A DNA stretch of 64,000 nt from Lepeophtheirus salmonis (taxonomy: Eukaryota; Arthropoda; Copepoda; Siphonostomatoida; Caligidae): NCBI RefSeq assembly GCF_016086655.4, contig NC_092584.1:10033907-10097906 (forward strand). The letters are read 5' to 3'. How positions within the stretch are numbered: the stretch's first letter is position 1; every line of letters begins with the position of its first letter. The notes under the pieces are model-generated. The model saw only the letters and a list, made by a program, of their open reading frames with translations. It was not told the origin of the DNA and did not search any database. Shown piece by piece: positions 47,266 through 59,130 of this stretch. A program made the position numbers and the translations under genes.

Positions 47266-48524
47266 CAGGGTAGGGCTACAAAACGTGGGCTCGAGAGATG
47301 GATTTAGAAATACATCAATAATTTTAAATTTTAAAGAATAGGCAAAAAAATAATATTTACAAAAGTGTTAGACAAGGTTTTTGCAAAACTTGTTTCACTC
47401 AATATAGCCAACTTCATTATCAATCACAGCCTTTACAAGTTGGCTGATGTCCATGCAGGAGTTGATCATAAGCTCCTCTGATAAGTTGTCCCATGAGGCC
47501 ACTATAGAGGAATTCAGTAAGCCCACATTTGGGTTGAGGTCCTATTGGTTTCTCTCTCCAAAATGCCCTATTTAGAAAAGTACAGTGGGTTCAAATCTGG
47601 TGAGGAAGGGGGTCATATCTCTTTGCACCAGAATCTAGCAATGCTATCTGCGCAGAACTTTGGGCACTTGGACGTCGTGTGAGAGGAGGCACCATCCTGA
47701 GTCCATACGTAGTTACCCACAGGGTAGTTGGTCTTCTGCCATGGCAAGATGGTGTAACTTATCACCTTATCATAGGCCTTCTAGCCTATTTTCTGTCCAG
47801 CATCAGAGAACAGAGGCATATTCTTTCCATCAGATGTAACAGTACTGAGGACCATTGTTTGAGCAGGATACTTGTTGTGATAAACCTCTCGGACCTCTTT
47901 TTTTGTTTCTCTAAGCCAGTGGTCGTTCTGGCCTTTGTAGAAATCTTCTTGTCCAAAAAATATTTCACAATTGACCCATTTGCCTTGATCCACGTGAGGA
48001 TTTTCTTATACTTCTCGAGCCTCTTGGCTTTTATGCCCTCTATCAGAAGGGGGTGTGGGTTTCTTGTGAAAGAAACTAATCCTAAGTTGTGCTTTATATC
48101 CCTCCTGATGTTCCTAGGAGTCACAGAGAAGATTTTAGTGAGGAGATTCATGGACTTGATTGGATCCTCCTTTATATTCTTCTCAAGAACTTCGTATCCC
48201 TCTTTAAATTATGTCCTCTACTTCCTGACATCCTGGAGATACCTTCTCTATTTTTTTTTTTTTTTTTCATATTGGCCAACTTAAAAACCAGGCTTCTAAA
48301 ACCCTTCACAATGTCCGTAATCTTTATTACATCAACTCCAGAATCTAGGAGATCTGATATGCACTGCCTTTTTTTTTATTGCTCGCTCATGATGATGAAA
48401 TGACTAGGATAGTTTTTTTGTATTCAAGGAAAGGTAGAAATTTCAAAAATAATCACTAAACCTTTACATTGTAATGAGAAAAATAAACATTAATTAACAG
48501 TCCACGTTTTACTGCCCAACCCTG
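47266..48524 (-). mobile_element. Near-complete DD37D-like mariner-type element with dead transposase
   Basis: TA flanks at 47,264 and 48,525. Inverted repeats CAGGGTAGGGCTACAAAACG and, reversed, CAGGGTTGGGCAGTAAAACG. At 1,259 bp it is full length for the type. Minus-strand order: MSEQ start near 48,393, helix-turn-helix remnants, DIKHNLGLVSFTRNPHPLL, KILTWIKANGSIVKYFLDKK (first Asp block), VREVYHNKYPAQTMVLSTV, SDGKNMPL, VWTQDGASSHTTSKCPKF (second Asp), PPSSPDLNPLYF. By spacing, the third catalytic residue lies 37 residues after QDG's Asp, but it is Tyr here, not Asp. Several stops and frameshifts. Confidence 0.85.
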
Positions 48525-48599
48525 TACAATAATATAATAAATTGTAAATAATTATAATTAATTTTCAAAGACATAAATATATTATTAAATTCGTCCAAC

Positions 48600-48800
48600 G
48601 AAGGTTTTTTTTCATGAATAAGAATAGACAAACATTTAATTTTATTTTTGTCAAAAAACGTCATATTTGAAATTTTTTTCCTAAAATTTCAATTTTTTAT
48701 GAATAGCAATGGATTTTTAAATTATTTTCTTTTAATTTTTTTTTAGTCAAAAAAAAACCAGCCCCTATCCCAAAAATATAATCCTTCGGAGAATTTTTTT
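48600..48800. repeat. Degenerate A/T-rich repeat fragment
   Basis: Unit ATGAATAGCAATGGATTTTT. Right side AAAAATATAATCCTTCGGAG resembles the terminal ATATAACCTGCGGAC motif. Confidence 0.5.
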
Positions 48801-49420
48801 TCATAACTCAATAAGTATCAAGATGTATTTGTTATTGGAGTAGTCTTGTACATAATTAAATTCGAGCCAATTTTGGAAGTAATGTCATAAGGAAAGGAAT
48901 CACTTGAAAGTCAATCAACACTTAATTATTGCACTTTATGACAAGTAATTGAACATGTTATCTTTTAAAACTGCTGTAATATGATTAGGAATTGTAATTA
49001 CATATTATTGCAGCATGAATAAGCATCAAATATATATATTTCTTGTCAAAGTGTCGTAGTACATGCATATATATTAGGATGAAGCTAATGCCCCAAGTTA
49101 TTCCAAATTATAAACTTAAACTTTTTTTGGTACTGAATAAGGGCCTATTAAACACATTTGTACGGCTCCATTACCATATATTAATATTTACTTATAGCAC
49201 AAAGCCCCTATCACATTTTTGTGTTTTTGAATGTATTTAATATTTTTTTGTCAAATACATATTTTAGATTAAGAAAGAATGGTTAGAAAATATAAATACT
49301 ATTTTTTCGATTATTTACTTTTTATGGCCAAAAAACGATGAAGGATTTAAAAAAAAAAAAAAAGTATATCGCTTTTGAATAGATGAAAACAGAGTGCGAC
49401 TACAAAGTGACCTTGTTTAA

Positions 49421-49755
49421 AAAGGCAATAAAACAAGTTTTATAAATCAAAGAGTTTTTATTTTTGTTTCATAATCATAGTACACATTTAAAGTTTTGTT
49501 TTCACGGGTTTTAAAAATCATATCAGATAAATGACGTCTCCTAATTGTTCATACACTGAATAAACCGAGCTTCGGTATTTTAATATCAGATGATCTTTTC
49601 ATTTTTATTTTTTTTTTAATTTAGAAGGACAATAATTTAGTAGAAAAATCTGATAAATTAAGTTAAAACATATCTTATTTTACAAATTGTGGTTGATTAG
49701 TTTATTAAGTAATTATGAACATTATCAATTTTCACAAAGGTCTTAAAAGTATTGG
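49421..49755. repeat. Dispersed repeat P, copy 1
   Basis: Shares order and spacing of blocks AAAGGCAATAAAACAAGTTT, AAAAATCATATCAGATAAATG, TGAATAAACCGAGCTTCGGT and AAAGGTCTTAAAA with 58,812-59,130. Non-coding. Confidence 0.6.
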
Positions 49756-49889
49756 TGGAATTGTTTAAAAATAAATCTGGTTGAGGCAGAAGGTGGACAT
49801 TTTAAGAAATTAAAGTTGAAGATGTAAATAATTAATTATAAAGATTTTCTCTAGCATCACTCCACAGCTTTCACGTGGCATTGGACTTG

Positions 49890-49965
49890 GCAAAGTTTTT
49901 TCTGAAGACAAGTTTAAAAAATAACCATTTTTACTGAAGACAAGTTTAAAAAACAATAACCCATT
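49890..49965. repeat. Small tandem duplication
   Basis: CTGAAGACAAGTTTAAAAAA followed by A/C-rich sequence occurs twice, about 35 bases apart. Confidence 0.65.
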
Positions 49966-50652
49966 TTTTAATAAAAAATTTCAAATACTAAATTATTAAA
50001 AAAAAAAATCCTAATATCCATAACTATTCAGTAAATAATAAATTTTTTATGAATTCATTTTGTGCGAATAAACATTGATTTTTGAATTTTTCTCCAAACA
50101 ATTTAATTTTGTCTGAATATCTACGTTTTTTTTTTTAAAATTTATCTCTCAAAAATTAAATATTACTATCTTTTTTCTCAAAAAATTTTAAATTAGAAAT
50201 TTTATTTTGGAATATTATTAAAAAAATTTAATATTCAAAAATTTTCCCAAAAAATTTGAGTTTTTTCAATAATTGTTGATTTTATAAATTTTTTCACCCA
50301 AAAATAATTTTTTGCGAGTAACCATGTGTTTTTAGATTTTTTTCTAAAAAAATTTTATATTCGAAATTTTATTTTGGAATTTATTTCCAACAAAAGTTTT
50401 TTTGAACAAATGGAGAATTTGATAATTTTTTCCCAAACAATTTAATATTTGAATTTTTTTCCAAAAAAATGTATTTTTTTGTCAACAACTGTTGATTTTG
50501 GAAACTTTTCTCCCCAAAATTTAATTTTTTGAGAATAACCATGTGTTCTTGAATGTTTTTTCCAAAAAAAATTCACTTTTTGTTAATAGTAGGGAGTTTA
50601 TACAAGAATTGCATCGACATCGGTATATTTCATTTTAATCGTCCCATCACTA
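49965..50652. repeat. Degenerate A/T-rich repeat block ending at a hAT-like terminus
   Basis: Units in both orientations (ATCCATAACTATTCAG early, then CAACAACTGTTGATTTTGGA). The right end AATCGTCCCATCACTA (50,637-50,652) is the family's hAT-type inverted repeat. No matching left end was found. Confidence 0.6.
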
Positions 50653-51064
50653 ATAATTTCATAGTAATGCAACATGAATCATTTTATGGAATGTGTTCGT
50701 TTGGCAAAATGGCATTCGAAATGTGGCTTCCGGAACTTGTATGTAGAATGTACATAAGAGCGGTTTGTTTTTTAACATGTTTCTAATTTTGATTACCGGT
50801 AGTGTGGAAAAGTTGTCATATGGTATTTTGCAAATAACTATGCAAAATGAAATAGCCCTGCACTGTCATTTGTAGGTGGCACATATCGATCAAATTATGA
50901 AAAGTTGGCAAACACTCTTTTCTTAATTAATTTGATACTAGAGATACATTTTTAGTTATTTTGTATAGAATAATTTTGATAGATAATTGTATAACCCATA
51001 ATAAGTATTAATAAGCTTTATTTCTATAATTCTCTTATTGAGCAAAAAAACAAAAACATTTTTA

Positions 51065-51757
51065 ATTTTAAACTTCATGAAGCTATAACATATTAATTAA
51101 CACTACAATTTCAACAAAATAAATACTTTAAATAGATGTGTGTCTGAGCTCCCTTAATCGTTAATATAGCCACTCTTAGTGGCAATGATGGCTTCCATGG
51201 CCTTGGTGTTTTGATGAAGGCCACTGCAGGCCTTCCTCTCAACATGCACCAAAGGGTATTGGCATCAAGGCTGCAGGGGAGCTGAAAGAGTTCAAAAGAA
51301 ATCAAATGACTCATTCAATAGGTCTCGCAACGGAGGAGATGGTTTTCTTTCAATGCTGGTGTCAAAAATGGCCTCTCCACCCTATCAAGGCTCTCCCAAT
51401 AGTCTAGTGTGAAACCCTGAGATCTCTTGCATGGGTCCTCATGTACTTGAGGGGATTGACTTTGCCTGTTTTCTTTAACTCCAAGGATTCAGTTTGGCAT
51501 TTTTGACAGAGCCTTCTTCCTCTCCAACTTTTGTACTTGCTAATGGCGTAGACGGGAGTCCTAGAGACGCCCAACTGCTTCCTAGAAATTCTTGATCATA
51601 TTCAACATTTTGACTTGTACGTTAGCAAGAGAGCTTAGATTTGTTTGTTTTGATTTGTAAATAATTATTTAAGGTATCGAAATATGAATTAATTTCAACC
51701 ACTCTACCTTAAATAATTATTGAATTAGTAAGTGTTCAGATTTCAATGGACTACCCG
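51065..51757 (-). mobile_element. Family B element copy 4
   Basis: Right end AGTGTTCAGATTTCAATGGA followed by CTACCCGGAAGGTA. Minus-strand coding remnants cover the N-terminal domain and the C-terminal end (ATTGCCACTAAGAGTGGC). The junction reads TTTCTTTTGAACTCTTTCAG, again without a catalytic core. An extra deletion removes part of the C-terminal region. Confidence 0.7.
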
Positions 51758-52294
51758 GAAGGTAATGATATTTTGCATAGGTTATTTCCTTACCACAAGA
51801 CAACTTTTCCAAATTAGCCGTAATCAAAATGCAAATAAGTTGAAAAACAAACCGTTCTAATCTACATTTATGATCAAACAAGTATATAACCGTAAACTCA
51901 AAGTACTATATGCATATTCAAGCAGTTAAAGATGAGAAGGTGACTCCTAGTTGAAAACTACTGGAGGAAAAAGGCAACAAAAAAAGCTATAGAGGCTTTT
52001 TTTCTTCTTCTAGTATGTTCATTCAAAAAAATAAAAGTAATTAATTAATCTCATAAAATGTCGAAATGTGATTCATTCAACCTTAGAGAGAGAAAAAAAA
52101 AGAAAACGAAGAGAGATGTGAAAAAAAAAACCAAGAGCTTTCTTTCCCTTCATAAACCATTAAAAAATCGTCTTTGGGTGGCGATGTAACCCAAAAAATT
52201 GGAACATTAGTGCCTCAAAGTGTGCAAATAATACTATAAACACCATTCCTTTTTTCAACAACTTAAGGCTATTTTGTCTATCATTACCAAGTGG

Positions 52295-53058
52295 TCCATT
52301 AAAATCTGTACACTTTGAATTTTAAACTTCAACAAGATATAATTTATTGATTAACAATAGAATTTCAACAAAATTAATACTATACACAAATAGATGTGTG
52401 TCTGAGCTTTTTTGATCATTAATGTAGCCGCCCATAGAGGCAATGGTGGCTTCCAGACGACGGCGAAGGCCTGGCACCAGCTGTAGATGTTATCCTCTGT
52501 CATGGTGTCCCAGTACTGGCTGAAAGTCTCTTTGAGGGCCTTGGTATTTGGATGATGGTACTGCAGGCCTTCCCCTTGACATGCACCCAAAAGGTGAAGT
52601 CAAGGGGATTGGTATATAAGCTGTAAGGGGGACAAAAGGTTAAAAAAGAGTTCTAAAGACTCATTTAAAAGAGTCTTGCAAAGGAGAAGATGGTTTTTTT
52701 TTTCAACCCCAAGATTTTTTCCATTGGCTCTCAAGGTCTTGAGGGATTGACTATGACTATTTTTTTTAACTCCTCTGGATCCAGTTTTGCTTTTTGACAG
52801 ATCCCTTCTTCCTCCCAAACGTTTCGGACGTGTTGTTGGTGTAGACGGCGATCCTGGAGACGCCCAACTGCTTGGAGGGCACAAATGGATATTCGTCGAA
52901 CACGTTCAAGTGTCATTTTCTCAAGTTTGTTTTTTATTTTGGAACTAATTTTTATGCTTTAATATATTGAAATTTTAATTAATTTCAATCGCTCAAACTT
53001 CATAAATGATTAAATTAGTAAGTGTTCATATTTCTTTATACAATCCGGTATAAGGCCC
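52295..53058 (-). mobile_element. Family B element copy 5, both terminal repeats present
   Basis: Ends TACCAAGTGGTCCATTAAAA and, reversed, TATACCGGATTGTATAAAG...ATGAACACTTAC. The minus-strand frame from ATG at 52,916 reads MTLERVRRISICALQAVGRL (start of the transposase, first helix-turn-helix), then WEEEGICQKAKLDPEELKK after a frame change. The C-terminal coding end lies at 52,440-52,590 (LKETFSQYWDTMTEDNIYSW). The DDD core is missing at the same junction as the other copies. Most complete copy of the family here. Confidence 0.78.
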
Positions 53059-53059
53059 A

Positions 53060-53659
53060 CATTATGTATTTTTTTTTACAAATCATTATTTTCATAACAT
53101 AAAATAAATATATCACCCCAGAAAAGTATTTTGATTTCTAAAGACATTCATTACATTATTATTTTAATTCCATTCCCTTTTTCATGTCACAACTTTGTTA
53201 CTAATCGAAATATAGACAATATAGCCTTAAGATGATCCAAAAAAATATTAGACGTTGCATCTATAAAGTATTCCTTGAACAATTCGAGGGTTTCTAACTA
53301 AAGACCTACTTTATTTCATCAGATTATTGAACACTTGTTTGGGAAGTGTTTCAGACTACACAGTACACATTTTAGATTTGAAATTGTTTTGTAATGATAT
53401 TAGGTTTTCTTTCTTTTAGTCAAATCAAAAAAACTGCCAAACCATTATATTATTATACGTATCTGAAAGAAATTTCACTTCCTATGACTACTGAGTACGG
53501 ACTCAAAATATGCAAACTCATGACTAAATTAACAAAACATATTTTTCATAGAAATTAGAACAGACAACTCAAAAAAAAATTGTGAATTGTTTAAATACTA
53601 TATTTTCAAATTTTTTATGAAATATATCCTCGTTTACAAACAATAACAGACTTTATATG
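53060..53659. other. Unassigned intronic stretch
   Basis: A/T-rich, no recognisable repeat or coding signal. Confidence 0.4.
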
Positions 53660-53880
53660 CTAGTGAACAGATTGACATATTTTCAGGATGATGGACGTGT
53701 TCATAATTTACTGTATTTTTATGATGGCAGATCTGAGCAAATCCAAATTTTGATGAAAGATATGGCAGGCATTTTTTTCGAAGGCTATCAAACTGTAAAG
53801 TTCAGATGGTTGAGATCAGACCTGGAAGAATGCCACATAAAGACAGACAAGAAGTCAACCATATTGTGCCTGTAGATTTT
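53660..53880 (-). pseudogene. DD37D-like transposase C-terminal fragment
   Basis: Minus strand FHQNLDLLRSAIIK corresponds to FHPNLDSLRVAIM of the 25.7 kb relic. The surrounding frame is broken. Confidence 0.5.
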
Positions 53881-53917
53881 TTGATTTTTCTAAGAAATTA
53901 TAATAGCAATATACTCA

Positions 53918-54110
53918 CCACCGTTATACAATTGTATTTAATAATAATATTCCAATTATTCAAAGTATCAGTAAAGCGATATACATAAGTGTATGTACTT
54001 AAAGTAAGTTTTTATCTATACAACTGTAAAAGTAACAAGTATAGCAAGTATATGGCTTGATGCAACTATACAGCTAAGTAATGTGGAGAAAGAAAGCTTC
54101 GAGTAACATG
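53918..54110. repeat. Dispersed repeat Q, copy 2
   Basis: AAAGCGATATACATAAGTGT and ATGTACTTAAAGTAAGT match 37,225-37,430. It sits between two transposase fragments. Confidence 0.6.
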
Positions 54111-54400
54111 GCAACTCGAAGCGAATCCAAATTTGGATGAAAAGTACGCAAGTACTTGTAGAAAAAGACAATCCAAACTGGAAATACCGGGGGTTGAGGT
54201 CATGGCTGGAGGAGACCCATATTGTTCATGCAGAAGTTTTGGTTCTTATAGGCAATATGATCCTGTAATTTACTTCCTGATATTGTTGGCAGTCCGGATA
54301 GAGATGCCGAGGGTTTCTACAGCCTTCTCAGGATGGACACCTGGCCAGAGAAGGTCGCAGATCTGTTACATTTATTATTTAGTTACTATATAAGGAGTGG
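54111..54400 (-). pseudogene. DD37D-like transposase C-terminal fragment
   Basis: Minus strand gives SSSHDLNPRYFQFG (degraded third catalytic block), then LRTFHPNLDSLRVAML. The RTKTSA segment upstream is shared nucleotide for nucleotide with 25,563-25,583. The catalytic Asp is replaced (NPRYF). Confidence 0.6.
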
Positions 54401-55792
54401 GATTTGTGCTTATTTCCTTGTTTTAACTGGTTCGATAATCATTCAGCCTCTTGCCTCAAGAAATGGTAAGAAATGATATAGTAGACACATAGTCCTTACA
54501 CGTTGTTTTCATTCAGCTGATCTCTTGGACTCAGTCCCGTCACTGTAGGGAGGAAGGGGTATGGAGAGGCAATACGCCCCATTCACTAAAATCTTGTCGT
54601 ATAACTTGTCGAAAAAACGTTCTATATTGTCACCATTTGAAATTAACAATATTGGTGTCAATTTTTTAGTTTTTTTATAAAAAAAGAAAGGACATTCAAA
54701 AAAAATTATGTTAAAATTGTCAAAGTTGTGTTAAAAAGGACAAATGAAACGCATCACCTTTGTTGATATATGTACTGACTTATATACATTCTACAATGAC
54801 CTAATAACCACCTCATATGCTCATACATAAATATATATATATAAATTCACGCAACCATTTAAGAAGAAAATGAAAAAGTATTTCGTCAAAAAGGGAAAGC
54901 AATCAGTTTTGAATGTTTATATATATATATATATATTACTAACATACTATTTAATGTATGTAGGACTATAATGGGGGGTCAATTTGTATGGGGATGGTGG
55001 TCAAAACTAAGACAGAATATGCCTTCAAAGTGAAGGAAAGAAGAGAGGAGAGCCACTGCTTTCTCGTGGATGGATAATGAGGCTAATAACATCTTCTCAT
55101 AAATAAACTATCTTTTGTTCATTAAGATATTCCTTCTCTTTCCAAGGGATAGAAAAAAAGAGAAGAGAAAAGAGGATTCTCCATCTAATCTTCATCATAA
55201 AAATGGTGTGATGTATACGGAGAAAGAGAAAGAGGGAGAGAGAGAGGGAATAAATGGAATGCCCTTTACGTTCTGATAGCTATAAATTTACTCAGTAAGT
55301 GTCTTCAGTCATCATCTATCTTCTTCTCTCTCTCGCTCTCTCTCTGTGGAGACATTATAACCCGTTCATAAAAAGGGATATATAAAAAAGGAAAAAGAAC
55401 TCTTTTTCCCAGATTTTTAATTCGATTGAAGAAGATGTTGTTGTTGTTGTTGAGAGGGAGAGCAGCTGGGAGGAAGGAGTGGGTCACATACACGGTCACA
55501 TACATAAAAAAGGAAAAGGGGGGAAAAAAGGAAAAAGGAAAAAAAGGAAAAAAGGGAAAAAAAGGAAAAGGTCATTAACTAATAATAACAAAAGACTCCT
55601 TGACAAGCACACACAAAAGAGAAAAGTGTTGGAAAATTTGTCAAGATATGGTTGTAGCAGCTACCAACCTCATGAAGATTTTCTCTTCTTTTCTTTTTTC
55701 TTCTTCTTCCTTTTATACAACCTCACGCAGCCTTTTATATATGTTTATTTATATAGTATGTTTTGTACAACTTGCAGTTTCTAAATATGTAC
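54401..55792. other. Intronic stretch rich in simple repeats
   Basis: AT run at 54,919-54,937, GA/CT tracts at 55,220-55,345, six TTG repeats at 55,436-55,453, a long GGAAAAA-type purine tract at 55,500-55,572. Basic peptides readable across the purine tract are low-complexity artefacts. Confidence 0.55.
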
Positions 55793-56678
55793 TAGTGATG
55801 CGCCGTGAGCTTGAGTATTTTCGAGTTTGTAAAAAAAAAAAAAAAAAAAAAAAAATACTTGGGGAATTACGTGCTTTACTCGTTACTTGCCTAAACCCTC
55901 GTTACTCACTCTAACACGCTTTGCTCCATAAAAACTATTTAGTCAAAAAAGTCATATTTTTTAATGAATTATTGGAACTTGTCCTTTAAGAATGTGCGTA
56001 ATTCTCTAGAGGACTCTGTATTGCTAATTGAATATATTATATATATATATACATAAAAAAGGATCATATAATTACAATAATACCTACTAGAAAAAACAGA
56101 AGGACTCTAACACATTTAATATAAGGAACTGATGACCACAAAAAAATAAATTGTGTTCCACAAATTAATCTCAAAATTAGTTTAACTTATTTGAATAAGC
56201 GTAATTCAATAGTTTATATAATCATTAAATCAATGTTTTACTAAAGTTTGGCTATTATTTTTTACAAATATGTTTTTAATGGCAGTGCTGTTCATTAATA
56301 TGAATGCCTATTAATGATGATATATAGAAAAATAAAAAATTCTAGACGGCAAAGTAATGTCGAGTATTCCCGCTCGTTTAAAAAAATTCAAAACAAAGAA
56401 TATTTTGAAAAATAACTGGGATTATGAGTACTCATTGCAAAAAAGTCAACACATTTCAAACTGTGAGGAAACATAAATTCTAAATTTTGATATTGAAGAA
56501 AGTAAGTGTAGGAAGATTTACATGTTATAATGGGCTCGAAAAAGAAAAGAAAAAAAGGATTCCAAGCTGCGATGAGTTACGAATAATACTTTGCTTTTTA
56601 TGCTCAGGAGACCGTTTTTTTTATTTATTTCATAAAACTCGAGTATCAATTACAAGTTTTTCTCGTGGCACATCACTA
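55793..56678. mobile_element. Second hAT-like non-autonomous element
   Basis: Ends TAGTGATGCGCCGTGAGCTT and TTCTCGTGGCACATCACTA are inverted. Subterminal ATTTTCGAGTTTG and ACTCGAGTATCAA motifs are also in opposite orientation. Flanks ATATGTAC and ATAGGTAG match at 6 of 8. At 886 bp, with a 26-base A run near 55,830, it has no transposase. Confidence 0.65.
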
Positions 56679-56778
56679 ATAGGTAGTAACCTGTTTAGTT
56701 ACAACTGAGTTTACTTATTGCATAAAAACAATCTTGAATAAAATGAAAAATTACAATATGTAGTTTACTCCAAATATA

Positions 56779-57310
56779 CAGGGTACGACCTGTTTATTTA
56801 TTTTAGATGGATTTTCTCCTAAACTCCATCATATAAGCCAATGGCAAAAGAAAGATGTATAAATAAAATTATTATTATTAAATATAATTACCTTCGGAGT
56901 CAATAGGAGTCACGACTCTACCTTGGAAACGGAGCAGATCTTGATGAGTTTCCTTTGGCAGATTTAGGAGTTACTCTCGAATCCTGGACATTAGCTCGAA
57001 TTATATGTTGCAGGATGATCTGTTGATGAGTCACTCAGTTGTGTTCTACACAAAGAATTTCATGGGGTTGAGGTCCGGTGAGTTTGGAGGCATAACATTG
57101 TGTCCAACAAACTCAAAAATATATATAGACCAGCTAAACGTTTTCTTTGCTGCGTTGTATGGTGCAGAATCTTGTTGCCGGACAAATGGGCTCATACCTG
57201 CAACTTCCTTAATATAGGGCTTGACATGATCAGGTTTAAGAAGCTTGTAATCTCAACATGGTCTCGTCCGGCGTAGATTGCATAAGGATAATCTGGCTTT
57301 TCTACCGATA
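56779..57310 (-). pseudogene. DD37D-like transposase relic with second and third blocks
   Basis: Left end TA|CAGGGTACGACCTG. Minus-strand frame is open through LDHVKPYIKEVAGMSPF, VRQQDSAPYNAAKKTF, then FVGHNVMPPNSPDLNPMKFF and ends at a stop after FV. QQD keeps the second Asp. The third catalytic position is Lys in NPMKFF. N-terminal half absent. Confidence 0.72.
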
Positions 57311-57874
57311 CCATTTAAAAAAAAAAAAAAAACTTTTGGGTAGGTACCAAAAGAAAAAACAACGTCTTACCTGTGCATGCACGCTCAATGTTCGTTGTTG
57401 AACATATATTCTTGTCTTAATTCAGTAATAGCATATGCCTCGTTCTCACCTTCTCCTTGCGCTCTGACACAAATCCCATCTGTACGCATTGGGACACTAT
57501 CGTACAAAATACAAAAGAAAGTTTGTTCGAAAGAATCTTACTGGTCATATATTTTCTCGTTTTTTTTTTTTTTTTTTTTTTTGCCTTTTTCATAAAAAAA
57601 AGACCAATTTAGTTTTTATCAAATATGTCACGTGAGCTAACGTGACTAATGTTAATTATATGGGCTTTATACTTTATATAAAAAGCAAAAAGTCTTGGAA
57701 AATACTTCCTTGAGTAATATTAAAAATTATATTTAAATTTAGTGGAGCCAATGCATATTTTTTCAATATATGTGTGAAATATTCAATCTTGGTTCGAGTC
57801 AATGCATTGAGTTGGTTTTTTTTTGGCAGGTTTAAAAAAATAATAATATAATATTTTTATATGAGTAATTTATA

Positions 57875-58760
57875 ACAGGTCGGCTGAAAAGTTCGTAGGC
57901 TAACATAGTAAAACACATTTGTTTTGTCAAATTCGATTTAGTTATTCCGTTAGCTTCGAGGGCGATACAATGATTATAGCCCTCATACAATGTTATGATA
58001 CCACGTTTATAGTACGATTTCTTTTTAGTTTTAAAGTATGCCCTAGTCTCGGTGATTACTTCTTCATTACCTCTGATATTTTTTTAACTAGCGAGCATTC
58101 TTTTGAGGTTTGCCAACAGGAAAAATTCACTGGGGTACAGATCTGGAGAATAAGGTTGATGGGGAAGCAACTAGTAGACTAATTCATGCAATAATGACAT
58201 CATTTTCAGTTGATTTTTGCTACGGTGCATCAGCATTTAAGAGCCCTGTTTTCTTCTTCAAATTGTGCCATTTTTTCGTGATTTCATCCTTCAAACGCTC
58301 CCACAATGTTAATGTCGATGGTTTGGGCCTTTTCGATGTAATCAATGAATATAATACCATTTACATTCCGGAAAACAGATAACCTTGCCAGTCGACTGTT
58401 GTATCTTTCCTAGATTTAGATTCCGTTCATCGAGTCCAGTTACTACCGATTGGAATCTGGGGTATAGTGATGGAGTCACGTTTCATCAATAGTCACATAT
58501 CAGCTACAAAAATTGTATTTACCACTGTTGAATTTCCCTAAAATTTCTCAAAATCATGAACACATTCTTGCTTTTGATTTAAGGGGAGCTCGTATTTCAC
58601 ACAGTTTTTGCAAGTCCAAATATTCATGGACGATATTTCCAGCATGTCCCTTTGATATATGTTGAGCCTCAGCTATATTGATTAACTTCATTCTACGATC
58701 TTTCAAGATTATGTTGTTGGATTTTTGGATATTTTCCTCGGTAGCTCAAATTTGGAGTAG
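57875..58760 (-). pseudogene. Mariner (DD34D) relic, N-terminally truncated
   Basis: Left end ACAGGTCGGCTGAAAAGTTC beside TA is a mariner terminal repeat. Minus-strand pieces in order: ATEENIQKSNNIILKDRRMK, LINIAEAQHISKGHAGNIVH, EYLDLQKLCEIR, VTIDET-LHHYTPDSNR (first catalytic Asp block), STGKVI, then KKTGLLNADAP and VIIA. The HDNAPAH and PYSPDLAPSDF blocks survive only as degraded traces. First ~90 residues and the 5' terminal repeat are missing. Confidence 0.8.
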
Positions 58761-58811
58761 GAAGGTCCAAACTACTTTTATTCATATACATTAAATATAC
58801 AGGTATATCAA

Positions 58812-59130
58812 AAGGCAATCAAACAAGTTTTTTAAATTAAAAAAGCTTATATTTGTTTCTTAACGAAAGTACATATTTAAAATTTTTTTTTATACGGTTC
58901 CAAAAATCATATAATATATGTGTTGTCCATGCTCTGAATAAATGGAACTTGTGTATTTTAATACCAAGTGATTTTTTCATTTTTTTCTTTTCTTTTCTTT
59001 GTAACTATTTTCCTACAAAAAGATGCCAAATTAATTAAGCAGCATATTTTATTAGATCGAACTGGATCATTAGTTGATTAGGTAATTATTTATTGGCAAT
59101 ATAACCAAAGGTCTAAAAAATTTTGTGTTT
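58812..59130. repeat. Dispersed repeat P, copy 2
   Basis: Begins AAAGGCAATCAAACAAGTTT right beside the truncated mariner and follows the 49.4 kb copy to CCAAAGGTCTAAAAAA. Confidence 0.6.

Noticed and set aside
47679..48284. 201-codon plus-strand open frame
   Set aside because: It is the antisense of the transposase relic at 47,266-48,524, whose motifs (QDG, SPDLNP) lie on the other strand.
50553..50786. 77-codon frame with CSFGKMAF, compared with CSFGNVAF at 224-412
   Set aside because: Only the short CSFG pattern agrees. It overlaps the A/T repeat block and a hAT end.
55479..55914. Lys/Gly-rich and Lys-rich open frames
   Set aside because: Translations of a GGAAAAA purine tract and a poly-A run.
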